A stretch of DNA of 64,000 bases. Origin: Bacillus testis. Lineage in GTDB: Bacteria; Bacillota; Bacilli; Bacillales; DSM-1321. Numbering within the stretch: the stretch's first letter is position 1; each line of letters begins with the position of its first letter. The notes under the pieces are model-generated. The model was not told the DNA's origin and did no database searches. It worked only from the letters and a program-made list of their open reading frames with translations. Below, piece by piece: positions 29,008 through 38,520 of this stretch. Location of the stretch: assembly GCF_001243895.1 (NCBI RefSeq), contig NZ_LN851186.1, forward strand, positions 2,257,300-2,321,299. The letters run 5' to 3'. Both the position numbers and the translations under genes were made by a program.

Positions 29008-29472
29008 ATGTGGGAAGAATTCAAAAAATTTATTGATCGCGGCAATGTAATCGAACTGGCTGTCGGCATCGTGATTGGCGGGGCTTTCGGCAAAATTGTA
29101 TCATCATTTGTCGATGATATCCTGATGCCGCCGATCGGCTTAATTGTCGGCAAGGTGGACTTCTCCAATCTGTATATCAACTTGACCGGAAGCCAGTCCC
29201 TATCGCTCAATGCAGCAAAAAAAGCGGGCGATGTGACCATTAACTATGGTTCTTTCCTCAATGTTGTAGTTAACTTTTTAATCATCGCTTTCGCCATTTT
29301 TCTGGTATTAAGGCAAGTCAATAAATTCAGTTTACTAAAAAAGGAAGAGCCTGCCACTACAAAAGAATGTCCGGCATGCTTAACAGAGATCCCTCTCCAT
29401 GCGACAAGATGCCCTAATTGCACGACCTACCTTGAGGATGAGGAAGACCGAGAAACTGAACCAACCAACTGA
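29008..29472 (+). CDS. mscL: Large-conductance mechanosensitive channel with C-terminal zinc ribbon
   Basis: 154 residues from the ATG at 29008 after AGGAGGAAACATC. The MscL core (1-110) has the N-terminal amphipathic helix [22 protein letters not shown]1 with [19 protein letters not shown], a short periplasmic loop, and TM2 [16 protein letters not shown]. It opens under membrane tension to release solutes on osmotic downshock. After the usual end comes a CxxC...CxxC zinc-ribbon-like tail (CPAC and CPNC, about 123-143) and an acidic end. Some Firmicute MscL proteins have such tails; B. subtilis MscL does not, as far as I recall. Confidence 0.93.
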   Translation: MWEEFKKFIDRGNVIELAVGIVIGGAFGKIVSSFVDDILMPPIGLIVGKVDFSNLYINLTGSQSLSLNAAKKAGDVTINYGSFLNVVVNFLIIAFAIFLVLRQVNKFSLLKKEEPATTKECPACLTEIPLHATRCPNCTTYLEDEEDRETEPTN

Positions 29473-29480
29473 ATATACGC

Positions 29481-29512
29481 AAAAAAATGCCTGGATTTCC
29501 AGGCATTTTTTT
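29481..29512. terminator. Bidirectional terminator after mscL
   Basis: AAAAAAATGCCTGG-ATT-TCCAGGCATTTTTTT, a near-perfect stem with T runs on both strands, between the convergent mscL and PAP2 genes. Confidence 0.92.
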
Positions 29513-29593
29513 GCGCTCTCCAATAAGAAAAAGTTCCGCCAGTCTTTCATTTTGCACTGTTTCAGAGCAGACTTCCACATACAATGGTAATGC

Positions 29594-30259
29594 TTATTTT
29601 TTTGTCCGTTCTTCATAAAAATCAAAGATAAACCAACAAATCAATACCCAGAAAGCTCCGGCCGTGTAGCCTCCAATAACATCGCTTGGATAATGGACGC
29701 CAAGGTATATGCGGCTGATTCCGATTGCCAGCACTAAGAGGACAAAAAAAGCAATAATAATACTGTCGACCCATTTTCTGCGGGAAATCTTCGCGAGGAT
29801 AATAGCAAGAGTCGCATAAAAGATCAGTGAGCCCATGCTATGGCCGCTTGGAAAGCTATAGCCGCTTTCTTCAATGATTGGAAAAATATCCGGGCGTTCA
29901 CGCTGGATCATATTTTTCAGCATCAGATTAAATGCACTTCCTGTAGCAGACGTAAGCAACAGGAAGAAACCGTATCTTCTTTTCTTCAAGCCAACAACCA
30001 ATGAAATAACAAGGACAGCGGCAATCAGCCAAACTTTCCCGCCAAAGAAGGTGATGACTTTCATGACGGCAGTCAATCTGGCCGAAACATGCCCCTGGAT
30101 ATAGGCAATGACATTGTGGTCGAAGGCCCTTAATTCGGCTTCTTTCAAATCTTCCAGCAAATCGATGAAGATCGCCGTAAAAGCTACGATGAGGACAGCG
30201 AAAAAGACCATATATAACTGCTTTTTATAGTTTTTCATGAACAACGCCATTTTTTTCAT
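29594..30259 (-). CDS. PAP2-family membrane phosphatase
   Basis: 221 residues with about six TM segments. The three PAP2 signature blocks are present: KNMIQRERP (about 107-115), SFPSGHSMGS, and SRIYLGVHYPSDVIGG, supplying the catalytic histidines. Family members dephosphorylate phosphatidylglycerophosphate, undecaprenyl pyrophosphate or phosphatidic acid at the outer face of the membrane. B. subtilis YodM, encoded in the syntenic yod region, is similar in size, but orthology cannot be settled by eye. AAGGAGATCATACGT precedes the ATG. Single gene. Confidence 0.88.
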   Translation of the reverse strand: MKKMALFMKNYKKQLYMVFFAVLIVAFTAIFIDLLEDLKEAELRAFDHNVIAYIQGHVSARLTAVMKVITFFGGKVWLIAAVLVISLVVGLKKRRYGFFLLLTSATGSAFNLMLKNMIQRERPDIFPIIEESGYSFPSGHSMGSLIFYATLAIILAKISRRKWVDSIIIAFFVLLVLAIGISRIYLGVHYPSDVIGGYTAGAFWVLICWFIFDFYEERTKK

Positions 30260-30362
30260 ACGTATGATCTCCTTGGATGTCTAATTCTTCAGTTGCAAAT
30301 CCCCTTTGCCATTCAGTCTATTAATCCCCCAAAACGAAGAAAGGAAAACAACCTTAAATCGG

Positions 30363-32294
30363 CTACATGCTTTTTAGCAGGATTTTCTTCAATAATTGCG
30401 AAAACAAGTAAGGCAACTCTTCCATTTGCGGAATGATCATATATTCTTTTTCATAAATATTCTTCATCATATTTTCTTCGCTATCCTGCACATCGCCGTC
30501 AGAAAGGAACATCCCCATGACGTGGATGCCGTTTTTCCGGGCTTCCTTGACTGCCGTATACGTATCGACAATCCCATTTTGTTCGTAATCTTCAGCCGAC
30601 GGCTCTCCGTCAGAAAACACCAGCAGGAATTTATGCTTTTCACTTCGGGTCTTCAATTGCTCTGCCGCTTTGCGGATGGAAAAACCATCGCGGTTGTCTT
30701 CCTGGTGTTCAAGCTGCATGATTGCCGCCCCGCTGCCATTATGCAGGCAATGATCAAACGATGTGATTTCATGGTAGATATTCGGAAAATACTCTTTCCT
30801 TACTTCGTTGGCATCCTCCCAAAAACCGACAATGCTATGGCGGATCTGCAAGTCTTTCAACACTTCATGGAAAAGCGCCACCGCCCTTCTTGTCTCTTCC
30901 ATCTTATCGAACATAGATGCTGAACAGTCAACCAGTAAAGTGAACACAACATCCTGTTCCTTAGCAATCGCGTTTTTCTTCTGAAAAACACGCGGCAGCG
31001 GGTCTGTCACTATCGGCACCAGCTTGCGGGAAAGGCGGCCGTACAGCAAATCTGAACGGCGGTTATTCTGTTTATGTTCCATGTTCTTCTGCAATGTTTT
31101 CTCCAGTGCCCGTTTTTCTTGCTGGATTGATTTTTTCAATTCGTGATAATTCTCCGTCTCTTCTGCCGTCGCTTGATGCGGCTTCTTGAGGATATGGACC
31201 GCGTATTGATTGCGTTCACCATATGGATAGACTTTGTTCTCTGCTTCGCTAGCTGTTTTCTGTTCGTCCAAAGCCTCTAGATCTTCATAATCCTTCTGTT
31301 TGGATTGCCGCGACGATCCTTGCACCGATGCCATGGCCTGGTCTGCATCGCTTCCTTCCCTGGCACCATTGCCGAGGATGGCTGTGTTCACGCCTTTTTC
31401 CAATTCAAATCTCAGGAATGTCTGCTTTTTTTGCTCGCTTTTTTGTTCTCTATGCCATGTTGAAAATGCCTCATCCAATGTGTCTGCATCGTCTGCTGGT
31501 TCCTCTTCACGATCGTCATTGCGCAGGCGGTCCTTCCGTTTCAGGTCAGCAAACGTATGCGACAACTCAAGTTTGTATTCCCGATCATCCTCGACCGGCA
31601 TAACCAAATAAGGATTGAGCATATCCTCGCTGAATAATGCAGTAATTCTGTACAGCAAGCCTTCCATCAGTCCGGCAACCTCCGCCGTTGAAGACAGCTC
31701 GTACACCTTAAACAAATCAGGTTTGATTTGTTCAAGCGCCTCTTCCAGCTCAAGAGGAACATCCACCTTGAAAGCAACGGCGCCTTCGTCACTCAACAGA
31801 GTGATCACAATCATGCAGAAAAATAAATCGACCGGAAATCCCCTCGTATAATTGGCATCGCTTTGGGAGTGGTAATAAGATAACAGAAGCTTCCTTCTCA
31901 CATTGAACCACTTGGCCGTACCAGGCTTTTTCTTTTTGCAGATTTCCTCCAGCCTAATGTCTTCAAGAAAAGTAAACAAGGCGGTGGCAAAGTTTCGCGC
32001 TTTCATTTTTTTGGCCAGCGATCCGAAGAAATCCAGAACGCGCAGATTGCTATATTGATAGGTCCCTAATGCACGCAGCACAATATCGCTTTTATATCCG
32101 GCATTACGGTCCTGTTCACTGTAATGGTCCCAAAAATGGCTAGCAGATATGGAAGGCCCCTGAAGTTTAATCTGGTGCCCGAAACCGAACTCAAACTGCA
32201 CCTCTTCATTGCCCGATAATAATCTGGCCATATTGCGGAGGGAAATCGCCATCGATGCATCGACCACTGTATCATTGAATTTGATGTATTTCAT
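30363..32294 (-). CDS. yojO: VWA-domain protein, YojO/NorD-like partner of a MoxR ATPase
   Basis: 643 residues. The C-terminal von Willebrand A domain (about 435-640) has the metal-ion-dependent adhesion site LLVDCSASMFDKMEE, plus VFSDGEPS. The N-terminal 260 residues form the helical CobT/NorD-like part, and residues 265-430 are charged and low in hydrophobicity. MoxR AAA+/VWA pairs act as chaperones that insert cofactors or mature metal enzymes. It ends an operon with the yojN-like ATPase 18 bases upstream. In B. subtilis yojO and yojN lie near odhAB, as here. The client protein is unknown. Confidence 0.85.
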   Translation of the reverse strand: MKYIKFNDTVVDASMAISLRNMARLLSGNEEVQFEFGFGHQIKLQGPSISASHFWDHYSEQDRNAGYKSDIVLRALGTYQYSNLRVLDFFGSLAKKMKARNFATALFTFLEDIRLEEICKKKKPGTAKWFNVRRKLLLSYYHSQSDANYTRGFPVDLFFCMIVITLLSDEGAVAFKVDVPLELEEALEQIKPDLFKVYELSSTAEVAGLMEGLLYRITALFSEDMLNPYLVMPVEDDREYKLELSHTFADLKRKDRLRNDDREEEPADDADTLDEAFSTWHREQKSEQKKQTFLRFELEKGVNTAILGNGAREGSDADQAMASVQGSSRQSKQKDYEDLEALDEQKTASEAENKVYPYGERNQYAVHILKKPHQATAEETENYHELKKSIQQEKRALEKTLQKNMEHKQNNRRSDLLYGRLSRKLVPIVTDPLPRVFQKKNAIAKEQDVVFTLLVDCSASMFDKMEETRRAVALFHEVLKDLQIRHSIVGFWEDANEVRKEYFPNIYHEITSFDHCLHNGSGAAIMQLEHQEDNRDGFSIRKAAEQLKTRSEKHKFLLVFSDGEPSAEDYEQNGIVDTYTAVKEARKNGIHVMGMFLSDGDVQDSEENMMKNIYEKEYMIIPQMEELPYLFSQLLKKILLKSM

Positions 32295-32312
32295 TGCTTC
32301 AGCTCCCCATCT

Positions 32313-33185
32313 TTAAGGCAATAACATCTCGACAATATTGTCCAAAAATTCTTTTTCCCTGTCTTCATCCAATTTATCGATGATTGCACGCTGAACAGCC
32401 CTCTTCAACGGAATAGCCACCGATAGGTCTGCCGCATCCAACAAGGCACGTACGGAAGCAGCTTCTTCAGACAAAGTGCCCTGTCTGGTAGCTTGAATTA
32501 AATCCTTTGATAGCGCGATAAAGAACTCAATATGTTCTGAATCGCTAATGAGGCTTTGCTCTTTCAGCACATTGCGGAGGGTTTCCCCTTCAATATAAGG
32601 GACATCAATGACGATAAACCGGTTTTTCAATGCCTCGTTAAGCGGTGTCGTGCCGATGTAGCCTTCATTGACAGCGGCGATTACCCCAAATCCTTCTTTC
32701 GCTTTCACGGTTTCTGAAGTAAATGGGTTGGTCAGGCTTTTGCGGTAATCTAGGACGCTGTTCAAAATCGGCAGCGTTTCCGGTTTGGCCATATTGATTT
32801 CATCGATGTAGAGGAATTCCCCCTTTTCCATCGCTTGCACTACAGGACCAGGTACAAAAACGATCTCTTGTTCGTGATTGCTGTTATATTGCAGCGTCTT
32901 AAATCCGAGCAGGCTTTCGGCATCCAGATCGACAGAGCAGTTTATCATATGCATCGGGTTTTGGAACAAGCCGGACAACGTTTCAGCAAATGTCGTCTTT
33001 CCGCTCCCGGTAGGCCCCTTCAATAAAATATTTTTCCCCTGCGCCAAAGCAACAGCAGCATCCTCGATCATAGCCTGATCAGGCGCCATATAGACTTTTT
33101 CCTCTGGAATTGTCTTTGTATGCTGTTTTTTCTTTTTATCAATCAGTTGTTGGATACCCGCAGGCAAAGTCTCATATATATTCAT
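32313..33185 (-). CDS. yojN: MoxR-family AAA+ ATPase, YojN-like
   Basis: 290 residues from the ATG at 33185, eight bases after AAGGAG; a longer frame to 33287 lacks a ribosome site. Walker A is LLKGPTGSGKTTFAETL, Walker B GEFLYIDEINMAKPETL, and sensor 1 GVIAAVNEGYIGTTPL; the AAA_5 lid follows. It uses ATP to remodel a client together with the VWA protein encoded next. First gene of the yojN-yojO operon. Confidence 0.88.
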   Translation of the reverse strand: MNIYETLPAGIQQLIDKKKKQHTKTIPEEKVYMAPDQAMIEDAAVALAQGKNILLKGPTGSGKTTFAETLSGLFQNPMHMINCSVDLDAESLLGFKTLQYNSNHEQEIVFVPGPVVQAMEKGEFLYIDEINMAKPETLPILNSVLDYRKSLTNPFTSETVKAKEGFGVIAAVNEGYIGTTPLNEALKNRFIVIDVPYIEGETLRNVLKEQSLISDSEHIEFFIALSKDLIQATRQGTLSEEAASVRALLDAADLSVAIPLKRAVQRAIIDKLDEDREKEFLDNIVEMLLP

Positions 33186-33329
33186 GTACCATTCTCCTTT
33201 TGAATACGTTCGCATCTGCCTGTCTATACAGGCAACATAATTTTTATCATATAATAAATAAGTGAGAAAGTGGAACATTAGGCTCACTCGAACAAAATAA
33301 AAATCATCCGATTTCTCCTCTTGATAAGC

Positions 33330-33356
33330 AAAAAGAGCGAATGCACCGATTCGCTC
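33330..33356 (-). terminator. Terminator of dapF
   Basis: GAGCGAAT-CGGTGC-ATTCGCTC on the minus strand, an 8-bp stem followed by TTTTTGCTT, about 20 bases past the dapF stop. Confidence 0.85.
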
Positions 33357-33376
33357 CTCCCGCTCCTATTCCATTA

Positions 33377-34324
33377 TTATTTTCTATTCACCATCTGCTG
33401 GTAAGCCGCGATTTCTTCCGGAAAATCGACGCGGCTGCCGACTTTGTACCCGTCTGGTTGGTATTCCATTTCCACCTTATACTCATAGGTGGCATTGCCG
33501 ATCAAATCAATGGTGTATTGGTCTTCCTGCTGGTGGACGGCGCATTTCACTTTTCCTCCCGGATTGTAGACCGTCAATTCCTCACCGAATGAAGCCAGCC
33601 CCTGTAGACAGGCAACCAAGCTGGAAGCACTCATCGCCGTTCCGCAGGCGTTGGTGAAGCCTACTCCCCGTTCAAATGTCCGGACGAATATTTCTTGTGG
33701 GCGCAGCGCTTCAACAAAACTCACATTCACCCCATCAGGAAAATAAGGGTTTTCCCCATTCCAATAGGCAGCCAGCTTTTGCTGTTCATCCTTTTTGGCA
33801 TCAGCATCGTCAACAATCGCAATAAAATGCGGATTTGGAACCGCTATTGCCGTAAATGGCAAGTCGCTGCAGTCTGCCAATGTTTGATTAATGAACGTTT
33901 CATTCGGCGCCTTCATCGGCAGATCAGCCGTCCGGAAAGAGACAGGCGAAATTTCGACCTTGTACGTTTCGACCCCTTCGCTTAAAGGTTCCATTTCTTC
34001 TACTTCAAGCACGGCTTTCATCGTTTCAATGCGAAGTTTTTTCATGCCTAGTTTCTCGCACGCGTATCGCGCCACGCAGCGCAAGCCATTTCCGCACATC
34101 GAAGCTTCTGAACCATCGGAATTAAAGACACGCATTCTTCCATCGGCAATCTTGCTATCCTGGAAGAAAAGGATGCCGTCCGCCCCAAGTCCTTCACTGC
34201 GGTCGCATAAACGGACCGCCATCTCAGCCCGCTCGGCGTCGCTATAATTTAAAGAATCCGTATACTCATCAATCAGCAAGAAATCATTGCCCGACCCATG
34301 GCATTTAAGTGCCGTTAATTTCAT
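33377..34324 (-). CDS. dapF: Diaminopimelate epimerase
   Basis: 315 residues. It converts LL- to meso-diaminopimelate, the precursor of lysine and of the peptidoglycan cross-link. The two catalytic cysteines are in SMCGNGLRCVARYA (about 75-85) and GFTNACGTAMSASSL (about 225). The N-terminal LKCHGSGNDFLLIDEY is also diagnostic. It is about 30 residues longer than the usual 275-285, with extra sequence in the middle and at the C-terminus. GGAGGAATACAG precedes the ATG. Single gene. Confidence 0.95.
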   Translation of the reverse strand: MKLTALKCHGSGNDFLLIDEYTDSLNYSDAERAEMAVRLCDRSEGLGADGILFFQDSKIADGRMRVFNSDGSEASMCGNGLRCVARYACEKLGMKKLRIETMKAVLEVEEMEPLSEGVETYKVEISPVSFRTADLPMKAPNETFINQTLADCSDLPFTAIAVPNPHFIAIVDDADAKKDEQQKLAAYWNGENPYFPDGVNVSFVEALRPQEIFVRTFERGVGFTNACGTAMSASSLVACLQGLASFGEELTVYNPGGKVKCAVHQQEDQYTIDLIGNATYEYKVEMEYQPDGYKVGSRVDFPEEIAAYQQMVNRK

Positions 34325-34416
34325 CTGTATTCCTCCACTTCACTAAATCAACTATTTGTGTTTATAGCTATTACTTTATATAATTCTAGCAAATAATACT
34401 ACAAGGTGATTCTATT

Positions 34417-34707
34417 TTGAAGGTAAAAAGAGAATGGAAAGGTTTCACATATATCTTCGACTTCTTTGTGGAAGATGCCGTCACCCTTGACGATGAGCTT
34501 CAATCCAAGGAAGCCGTAGTCGTGACAAAAGTCATGTCAGCGCAAAAAGAAATATTATGGGAAGGCAATATATCCGTAAAATGGAATTCAGTCGGTATAT
34601 GGCCCAATCCAAAAGATCTAGCAGCCGTTACTGTCCCCCAATCGGCCCAGCGCATGCTGCTGATTGAGCTGCGCCGCTATATCAAGCCTAACCGAAATTT
34701 TGTGTAA
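34417..34707 (+). CDS. Small hypothetical protein
   Basis: 96 residues from a TTG start with AAGGTG nine bases upstream. The composition is mixed, with no signal peptide or TM segment. A conserved-looking core has KEILWEGNISVKWNSVGIWP, beta-rich. I recognise no family. It is transcribed divergently from dapF and converges on the carbonic anhydrase gene. Confidence 0.6.
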   Translation: MKVKREWKGFTYIFDFFVEDAVTLDDELQSKEAVVVTKVMSAQKEILWEGNISVKWNSVGIWPNPKDLAAVTVPQSAQRMLLIELRRYIKPNRNFV

Positions 34708-34710
34708 GCG

Positions 34711-34748
34711 AAAAAAACTCCTGCGCCTTTGTGCACAGGAGTTTTTTT
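34711..34748. terminator. Bidirectional terminator
   Basis: AAAAAAACTCCTG...CAGGAGTTTTTTT with GC-rich inner pairing, between convergent genes. Confidence 0.9.
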
Positions 34749-34750
34749 CT

Positions 34751-35314
34751 TTATGCCTCGTATCCGCTTGTTACAAGCTCAAGCTTTCCTGTTTCCGGCG
34801 AAATGACCAGTCCATGAATGGCCACATCAGCTGGAATCAATGGATGATTACGGATAATATCCACAGAGTTGGCCACGCTGTCTTTAACATTATCAAAGCC
34901 TCTTAGCCAATCTTTGATGTTAATGCCGGAACGCTCAAGGGTAGATAATGTGCCGGGATCAATATGGCGATCCTTCATCTTGGCGACAACCCGATCGCCA
35001 TCCACCGAAGACATGCCGCAATCATGATGGCCAATGACAAAGACTTCATCTGCATTCAATTCATAAATGGCGACCAAAATGCTTCTCATTACGCTGCCGA
35101 AGGGGTGTGAGACAATTGCGCCAGCTGTTTTTATAATTTTAACATCGCCATTTTTGATATTCATCGCTTTAGGAAGCAACTCTACTAGTCTAGTGTCCAT
35201 GCAGCTGAGAATGACCATCCGCTTATCCGGAAATTTATCCGTCTGGAACGTTTCATATTCTTTATTATGTACAAATTCTTCATTAAACGACAAGATTTCA
35301 TCCAATGCTTTCAA
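34751..35314 (-). CDS. Beta-class carbonic anhydrase
   Basis: 187 residues from a TTG start after GAGGGATCACA. It interconverts CO2 and bicarbonate. The zinc ligands and the Asp/Arg dyad are visible: CMDTRL (Cys-x-Asp-x-Arg, about 37) and VIGHHDCGMSSVDG (His...Cys, about 95). This is the short YtiB/YvdA type of bacilli, cytoplasmic and probably dimeric. Single gene ending at a shared terminator. Confidence 0.92.
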   Translation of the reverse strand: MKALDEILSFNEEFVHNKEYETFQTDKFPDKRMVILSCMDTRLVELLPKAMNIKNGDVKIIKTAGAIVSHPFGSVMRSILVAIYELNADEVFVIGHHDCGMSSVDGDRVVAKMKDRHIDPGTLSTLERSGINIKDWLRGFDNVKDSVANSVDIIRNHPLIPADVAIHGLVISPETGKLELVTSGYEA

Positions 35315-35389
35315 TGTGATCCCTCTTTTTCTTTTTACAGAATAGTATAACAGAATTAGAAATCATAATCCCGCCAGAAGCCTCAAGCA

Positions 35390-36202
35390 TTAATGGTTAT
35401 AGTTTCGCAAAAGCCGGATGCACAAACCATATACAGCCATTCTTTCCCCCTCGGTCGCCTGATCCGAAAAAGACAGAATAGGCGTATTCAATTCTTTGAA
35501 CCGTTTTGCCCACTCAACCGGCATCCATCCTTTCTGAAACGTTGCCACGTCTTTTTTGCTGCCGCTGTAGGGGATGGAAAATTGCTGCAGGAAACCGCCT
35601 ATATCCACATCCATGACAGCTGTATGGTCTGGCGTCATGATCACACCCTTGTAGCGGAGCAGGGATTTGGCACGCTCTTCTTTATATGTATACAGATGGA
35701 CGCCATCTCCGCTCTCAATCGTCCATTCATCGCTGAGCCATTTATGATTGCGGAATCGGCCAAGAATCTTTTGCTCTTGATTCGACAATACATAGGTTGC
35801 AGGCATTAAGGCAGACATGCTCCCTGGAATAAGCCATTTATACCAGACATTTTTTTCTTCCGATAATTCACCCACCATTAAACCTTCGCTATTGAAAAGC
35901 AATACTCTGATCGCTGGAGCTGGCATGAACAATAACAATACATTCCTTTCTGCCAATGGGCCGTTCTGGCTTGTGCGGATCGTATCGGGTACATGGCGGA
36001 ACCTGTCCATATTGAGACGAAAGAGGAAAAAGAAAAGGATGGATAATAAAAGAAAAGGGATGACTGTCGTCCAGATGTATTGCTTTTGGAAAAAATAATA
36101 ATTGACAAAGAAAAGGCCGATGCTGAGCAAAAGGGAAAACAACGCCATATTAAGGGACTGGGAGGCTGTCTGTTTATAATAGTCTTTAATTTGAATTACC
36201 AT
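35390..36202 (-). CDS. Membrane protein of unknown function
   Basis: About 270 residues with two TM segments near 20-38 and 45-63, then a cytoplasmic part of about 200 residues. That part has the look of a beta-rich lipid-related fold (VLLFNSEGLMVGEL, YVLSNQEQKILGRFR, DEWTIESGDG), reminiscent of LURP/scramblase-like proteins, though I cannot assign it. The start is uncertain: AGGGTG overlaps a GTG/ATG pair at 36205/36202. Between a carbonic anhydrase gene and a DUF4870 gene, no operon evident. Confidence 0.6.
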   Translation of the reverse strand: MVIQIKDYYKQTASQSLNMALFSLLLSIGLFFVNYYFFQKQYIWTTVIPFLLLSILFFFLFRLNMDRFRHVPDTIRTSQNGPLAERNVLLLFMPAPAIRVLLFNSEGLMVGELSEEKNVWYKWLIPGSMSALMPATYVLSNQEQKILGRFRNHKWLSDEWTIESGDGVHLYTYKEERAKSLLRYKGVIMTPDHTAVMDVDIGGFLQQFSIPYSGSKKDVATFQKGWMPVEWAKRFKELNTPILSFSDQATEGERMAVYGLCIRLLRNYNH

Positions 36203-36276
36203 CACCCTGTTTCAGCTGCTTCCGGAATCTTGCTTGTGGATGGGACAGAATAAAATTCGCCGGAATGAGCAATTAC

Positions 36277-36318
36277 AAAACAATCCTTGATGTTCATGTT
36301 CACACCAAGGATTGTTTT
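36277..36318 (-). terminator. Terminator of the DUF4870 gene
   Basis: AAAACAATCCTTG / CAAGGATTGTTTT, a 13-bp perfect stem with a 16-base loop, 9 bases past the DUF4870 stop. T-rich sequence (TTTTGTAATTG) follows on the minus strand. Confidence 0.7.
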
Positions 36319-36326
36319 CTTCTATT

Positions 36327-36647
36327 TTACAATATACGGAAAATAAATGGAAATCTATATTCTTCTCCGTTATACGCTTTAAACGCGCCAATAATGGTAA
36401 AAATAAAGGCAGCTATTCCGATAATCGGCAAAATAAGAAATCCGATCAGCACAATTGTAAGCAAAGAAGCAACAATCATATACACCGTATAGGAAATCAA
36501 AAAATTCAAATATTCACGGCCGTGATAATCAATAAATGCTGACTTGTCTTTTTGCAGCAGCCAAATCAACAATGGACCGATAAATACAGTGAAAAAACTG
36601 ATGATATAAATCAATGCCGCTAATAGCCTATCATCGCGGGAAACCAT
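36327..36647 (-). CDS. DUF4870-family membrane protein
   Basis: 106 residues from the ATG at 36647, nine bases after AAAGGAG; a longer frame of 117 residues lacks a ribosome site. Three hydrophobic segments (about 8-28, 47-70 and 74-95). The LLIWLLQKDKSAFIDYHGREYLNF block between the first two is typical of DUF4870/Tic20-like proteins. Function unknown. Confidence 0.8.
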   Translation of the reverse strand: MVSRDDRLLAALIYIISFFTVFIGPLLIWLLQKDKSAFIDYHGREYLNFLISYTVYMIVASLLTIVLIGFLILPIIGIAAFIFTIIGAFKAYNGEEYRFPFIFRIL

Positions 36648-36858
36648 CTTAGGCAACTCCTTTCGTAAAAAACGGCTCATTCTATACTATTATTATACGA
36701 AAGAAACGGCTTTTTGTATTCACTTTATTCATTCTAAACGGTCACTAGATTCCGCTTTAACTCATCACCTAAGAAAGTCCCCACAATTTAAATGGATGAT
36801 TAAGCAATCGTCTAAATCTGATTGGTTCGCCTAAACAATGAAATTACCGCCTTTATTA

Positions 36859-37005
36859 TTATTCCGCTTTCGTTAAACGAAAGTAAAGATTCCTAAGCAC
36901 ATGTGTCCGGTAATGCTGAAGTTTCTTCAGTTCCACCGGATGATTTTTAATCCCACGCTCTCTCAACTGTGCCACATACCATCCTTTTGAATGCTTGTAC
37001 GCCAT
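36859..37005 (-). CDS. Small DUF2639 (YflJ-like) protein
   Basis: 48 residues from the ATG at 37005, preceded by GGAGGGGTTGGAA. The sequence MAYKHSKGWYVAQLRERGIK with a downstream KLQHYRTHVLRNLYF resembles the short basic YflJ/DUF2639 family of bacilli. No function is known. An upstream in-frame ATG at 37065 has no ribosome site. Family assignment is from memory of the pattern. Confidence 0.65.
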   Translation of the reverse strand: MAYKHSKGWYVAQLRERGIKNHPVELKKLQHYRTHVLRNLYFRLTKAE

Positions 37006-37151
37006 TTCCAACCCCTCCATTGGCCTTTTTGTTCTTGACCTATTTATATGCGGTAAAATGGCCAATATGCCAAAACGGCTCTTCTTTTCACACCGAAAAA
37101 AGGGCTTATATGATATAATTTTTTGATGTTATATATTTCGGAGGAAAGTGA

Positions 37152-38513
37152 ATGAATACAACAGAAACACTCAAAGAAAAATTGAAACTTTTTCTCAAAA
37201 TCATGCTTCCTGTTCTCGTCACACAACTGGGCATGTTTTCGATGACATTTGCCGATACAGTCATGTCCGGCAATTATTCAGCAGACGACCTTGCCGGCGT
37301 CGCCATCGGCAGCAGCATCTGGGTGCCGATCAATACAGGATTGAGCGGGATCCTGCTTGCAATCACTCCCATCGTTTCACAATTGGTGGGAGCCAAAAAG
37401 AAAGGAGAAGTTCCGGCCGCAGTCATACAGGGTTCTTACCTGGCACTTATCATTTCCATATTGGTCCTTATGGCAGGTTTCTTTTCCTTAAATCCCCTCC
37501 TGAATAATATGCAATTAGAGCCCTATGTGAGGGGAGTGGCACACGATTATCTGCTGGCGCTTGCATGGGGGATTATTCCATTGTTCCTATACAGCGTCCT
37601 ACGTGCCTATATGGATGCGCTTGGCCAAACAAGAGTATCGATGTTCATCACTTTGATCGCTTTACCTATAAATGTGGCTCTTAATTTTCTATTCATCTAT
37701 GGTAAATGGAATTTCCCTGAATTGGGCGGCGTAGGTTCAGGAGTGGCATCGGCCATCACATACTGGGTCATTTTGGCGATTTCTATCCTTGTAGTCATCA
37801 AGGTCCATCCTTTTAAAACATATGGACTCTTTTCCAGAATGGTACAAATATCGCCGCGTGAAATTAAGCTTATCTTAACCATCGGCATACCGATCGGTTT
37901 ATCGATTTTCTTTGAAACAAGTATTTTCTCAGCAGTGACACTGCTGATGAGCAGCTTCGATACCATTACGATTGCTTCCCATCAGACAGCCATGAACTTC
38001 TCTTCTTTCCTTTACATGGTTCCTTTAAGCATCTCAATGGCCATGACGATTGTTGTCGGCTTTGAAGTCGGAGGCAAACGCTATAGGGACGCTAAGCAGT
38101 ACAGCAGAATCGGGACATCATTAGCAGTTTCCATGGCTTTATTATTCGGAATCATCCTCTTCTTCTTCCGGACAGAGATAGCGGGAATCTACAGTAAAGA
38201 TCCTGAAGTGATTTCTTTGGCGTCCAGCTTCCTGATCTACGCATTGTTTTTCCAGCTATCGGATGCCATCATGGCTCCCATCCAAGGAGCGCTGCGCGGA
38301 TATAAGGATGTTAATATCACGTTTATTATGTCGTTGGTCTCTTTTTGGATTATTGGTCTGCCAACCGGCTATTCACTCGCGAACTTTACATCGCTGGGCG
38401 CATACGGCTACTGGATTGGCTTGATTATCGGCCTTGCTGTAGGCGCTTTGTCGCTGGCTTCTAGGCTCTTTTATGTACAAACGAAAAAATTTCCGCAAAA
38501 TAAGCCTGCCTGA
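37152..38513 (+). CDS. MATE-family multidrug/metabolite exporter
   Basis: 453 residues with 12 predicted TM segments in two related halves. Typical MATE features: PVLVTQLGMFSMTFADTVMSG in TM1-2, PINTGLSGILLAITPIVSQLVGA, the second-half SMAMTIVVGFEVGGKRY, and DAIMAPIQGALRGYKD. NorM-type members use Na+ or H+ gradients to expel cationic drugs. TCGGAGGAAAGTGA precedes the ATG, and TGATATAAT at 37112-37120 could be an extended -10. Substrate unknown. Its 3' end runs into the hairpin before the Hsp20 gene. Confidence 0.92.
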   Translation: MNTTETLKEKLKLFLKIMLPVLVTQLGMFSMTFADTVMSGNYSADDLAGVAIGSSIWVPINTGLSGILLAITPIVSQLVGAKKKGEVPAAVIQGSYLALIISILVLMAGFFSLNPLLNNMQLEPYVRGVAHDYLLALAWGIIPLFLYSVLRAYMDALGQTRVSMFITLIALPINVALNFLFIYGKWNFPELGGVGSGVASAITYWVILAISILVVIKVHPFKTYGLFSRMVQISPREIKLILTIGIPIGLSIFFETSIFSAVTLLMSSFDTITIASHQTAMNFSSFLYMVPLSISMAMTIVVGFEVGGKRYRDAKQYSRIGTSLAVSMALLFGIILFFFRTEIAGIYSKDPEVISLASSFLIYALFFQLSDAIMAPIQGALRGYKDVNITFIMSLVSFWIIGLPTGYSLANFTSLGAYGYWIGLIIGLAVGALSLASRLFYVQTKKFPQNKPA

Positions 38514-38520
38514 TTCATAG

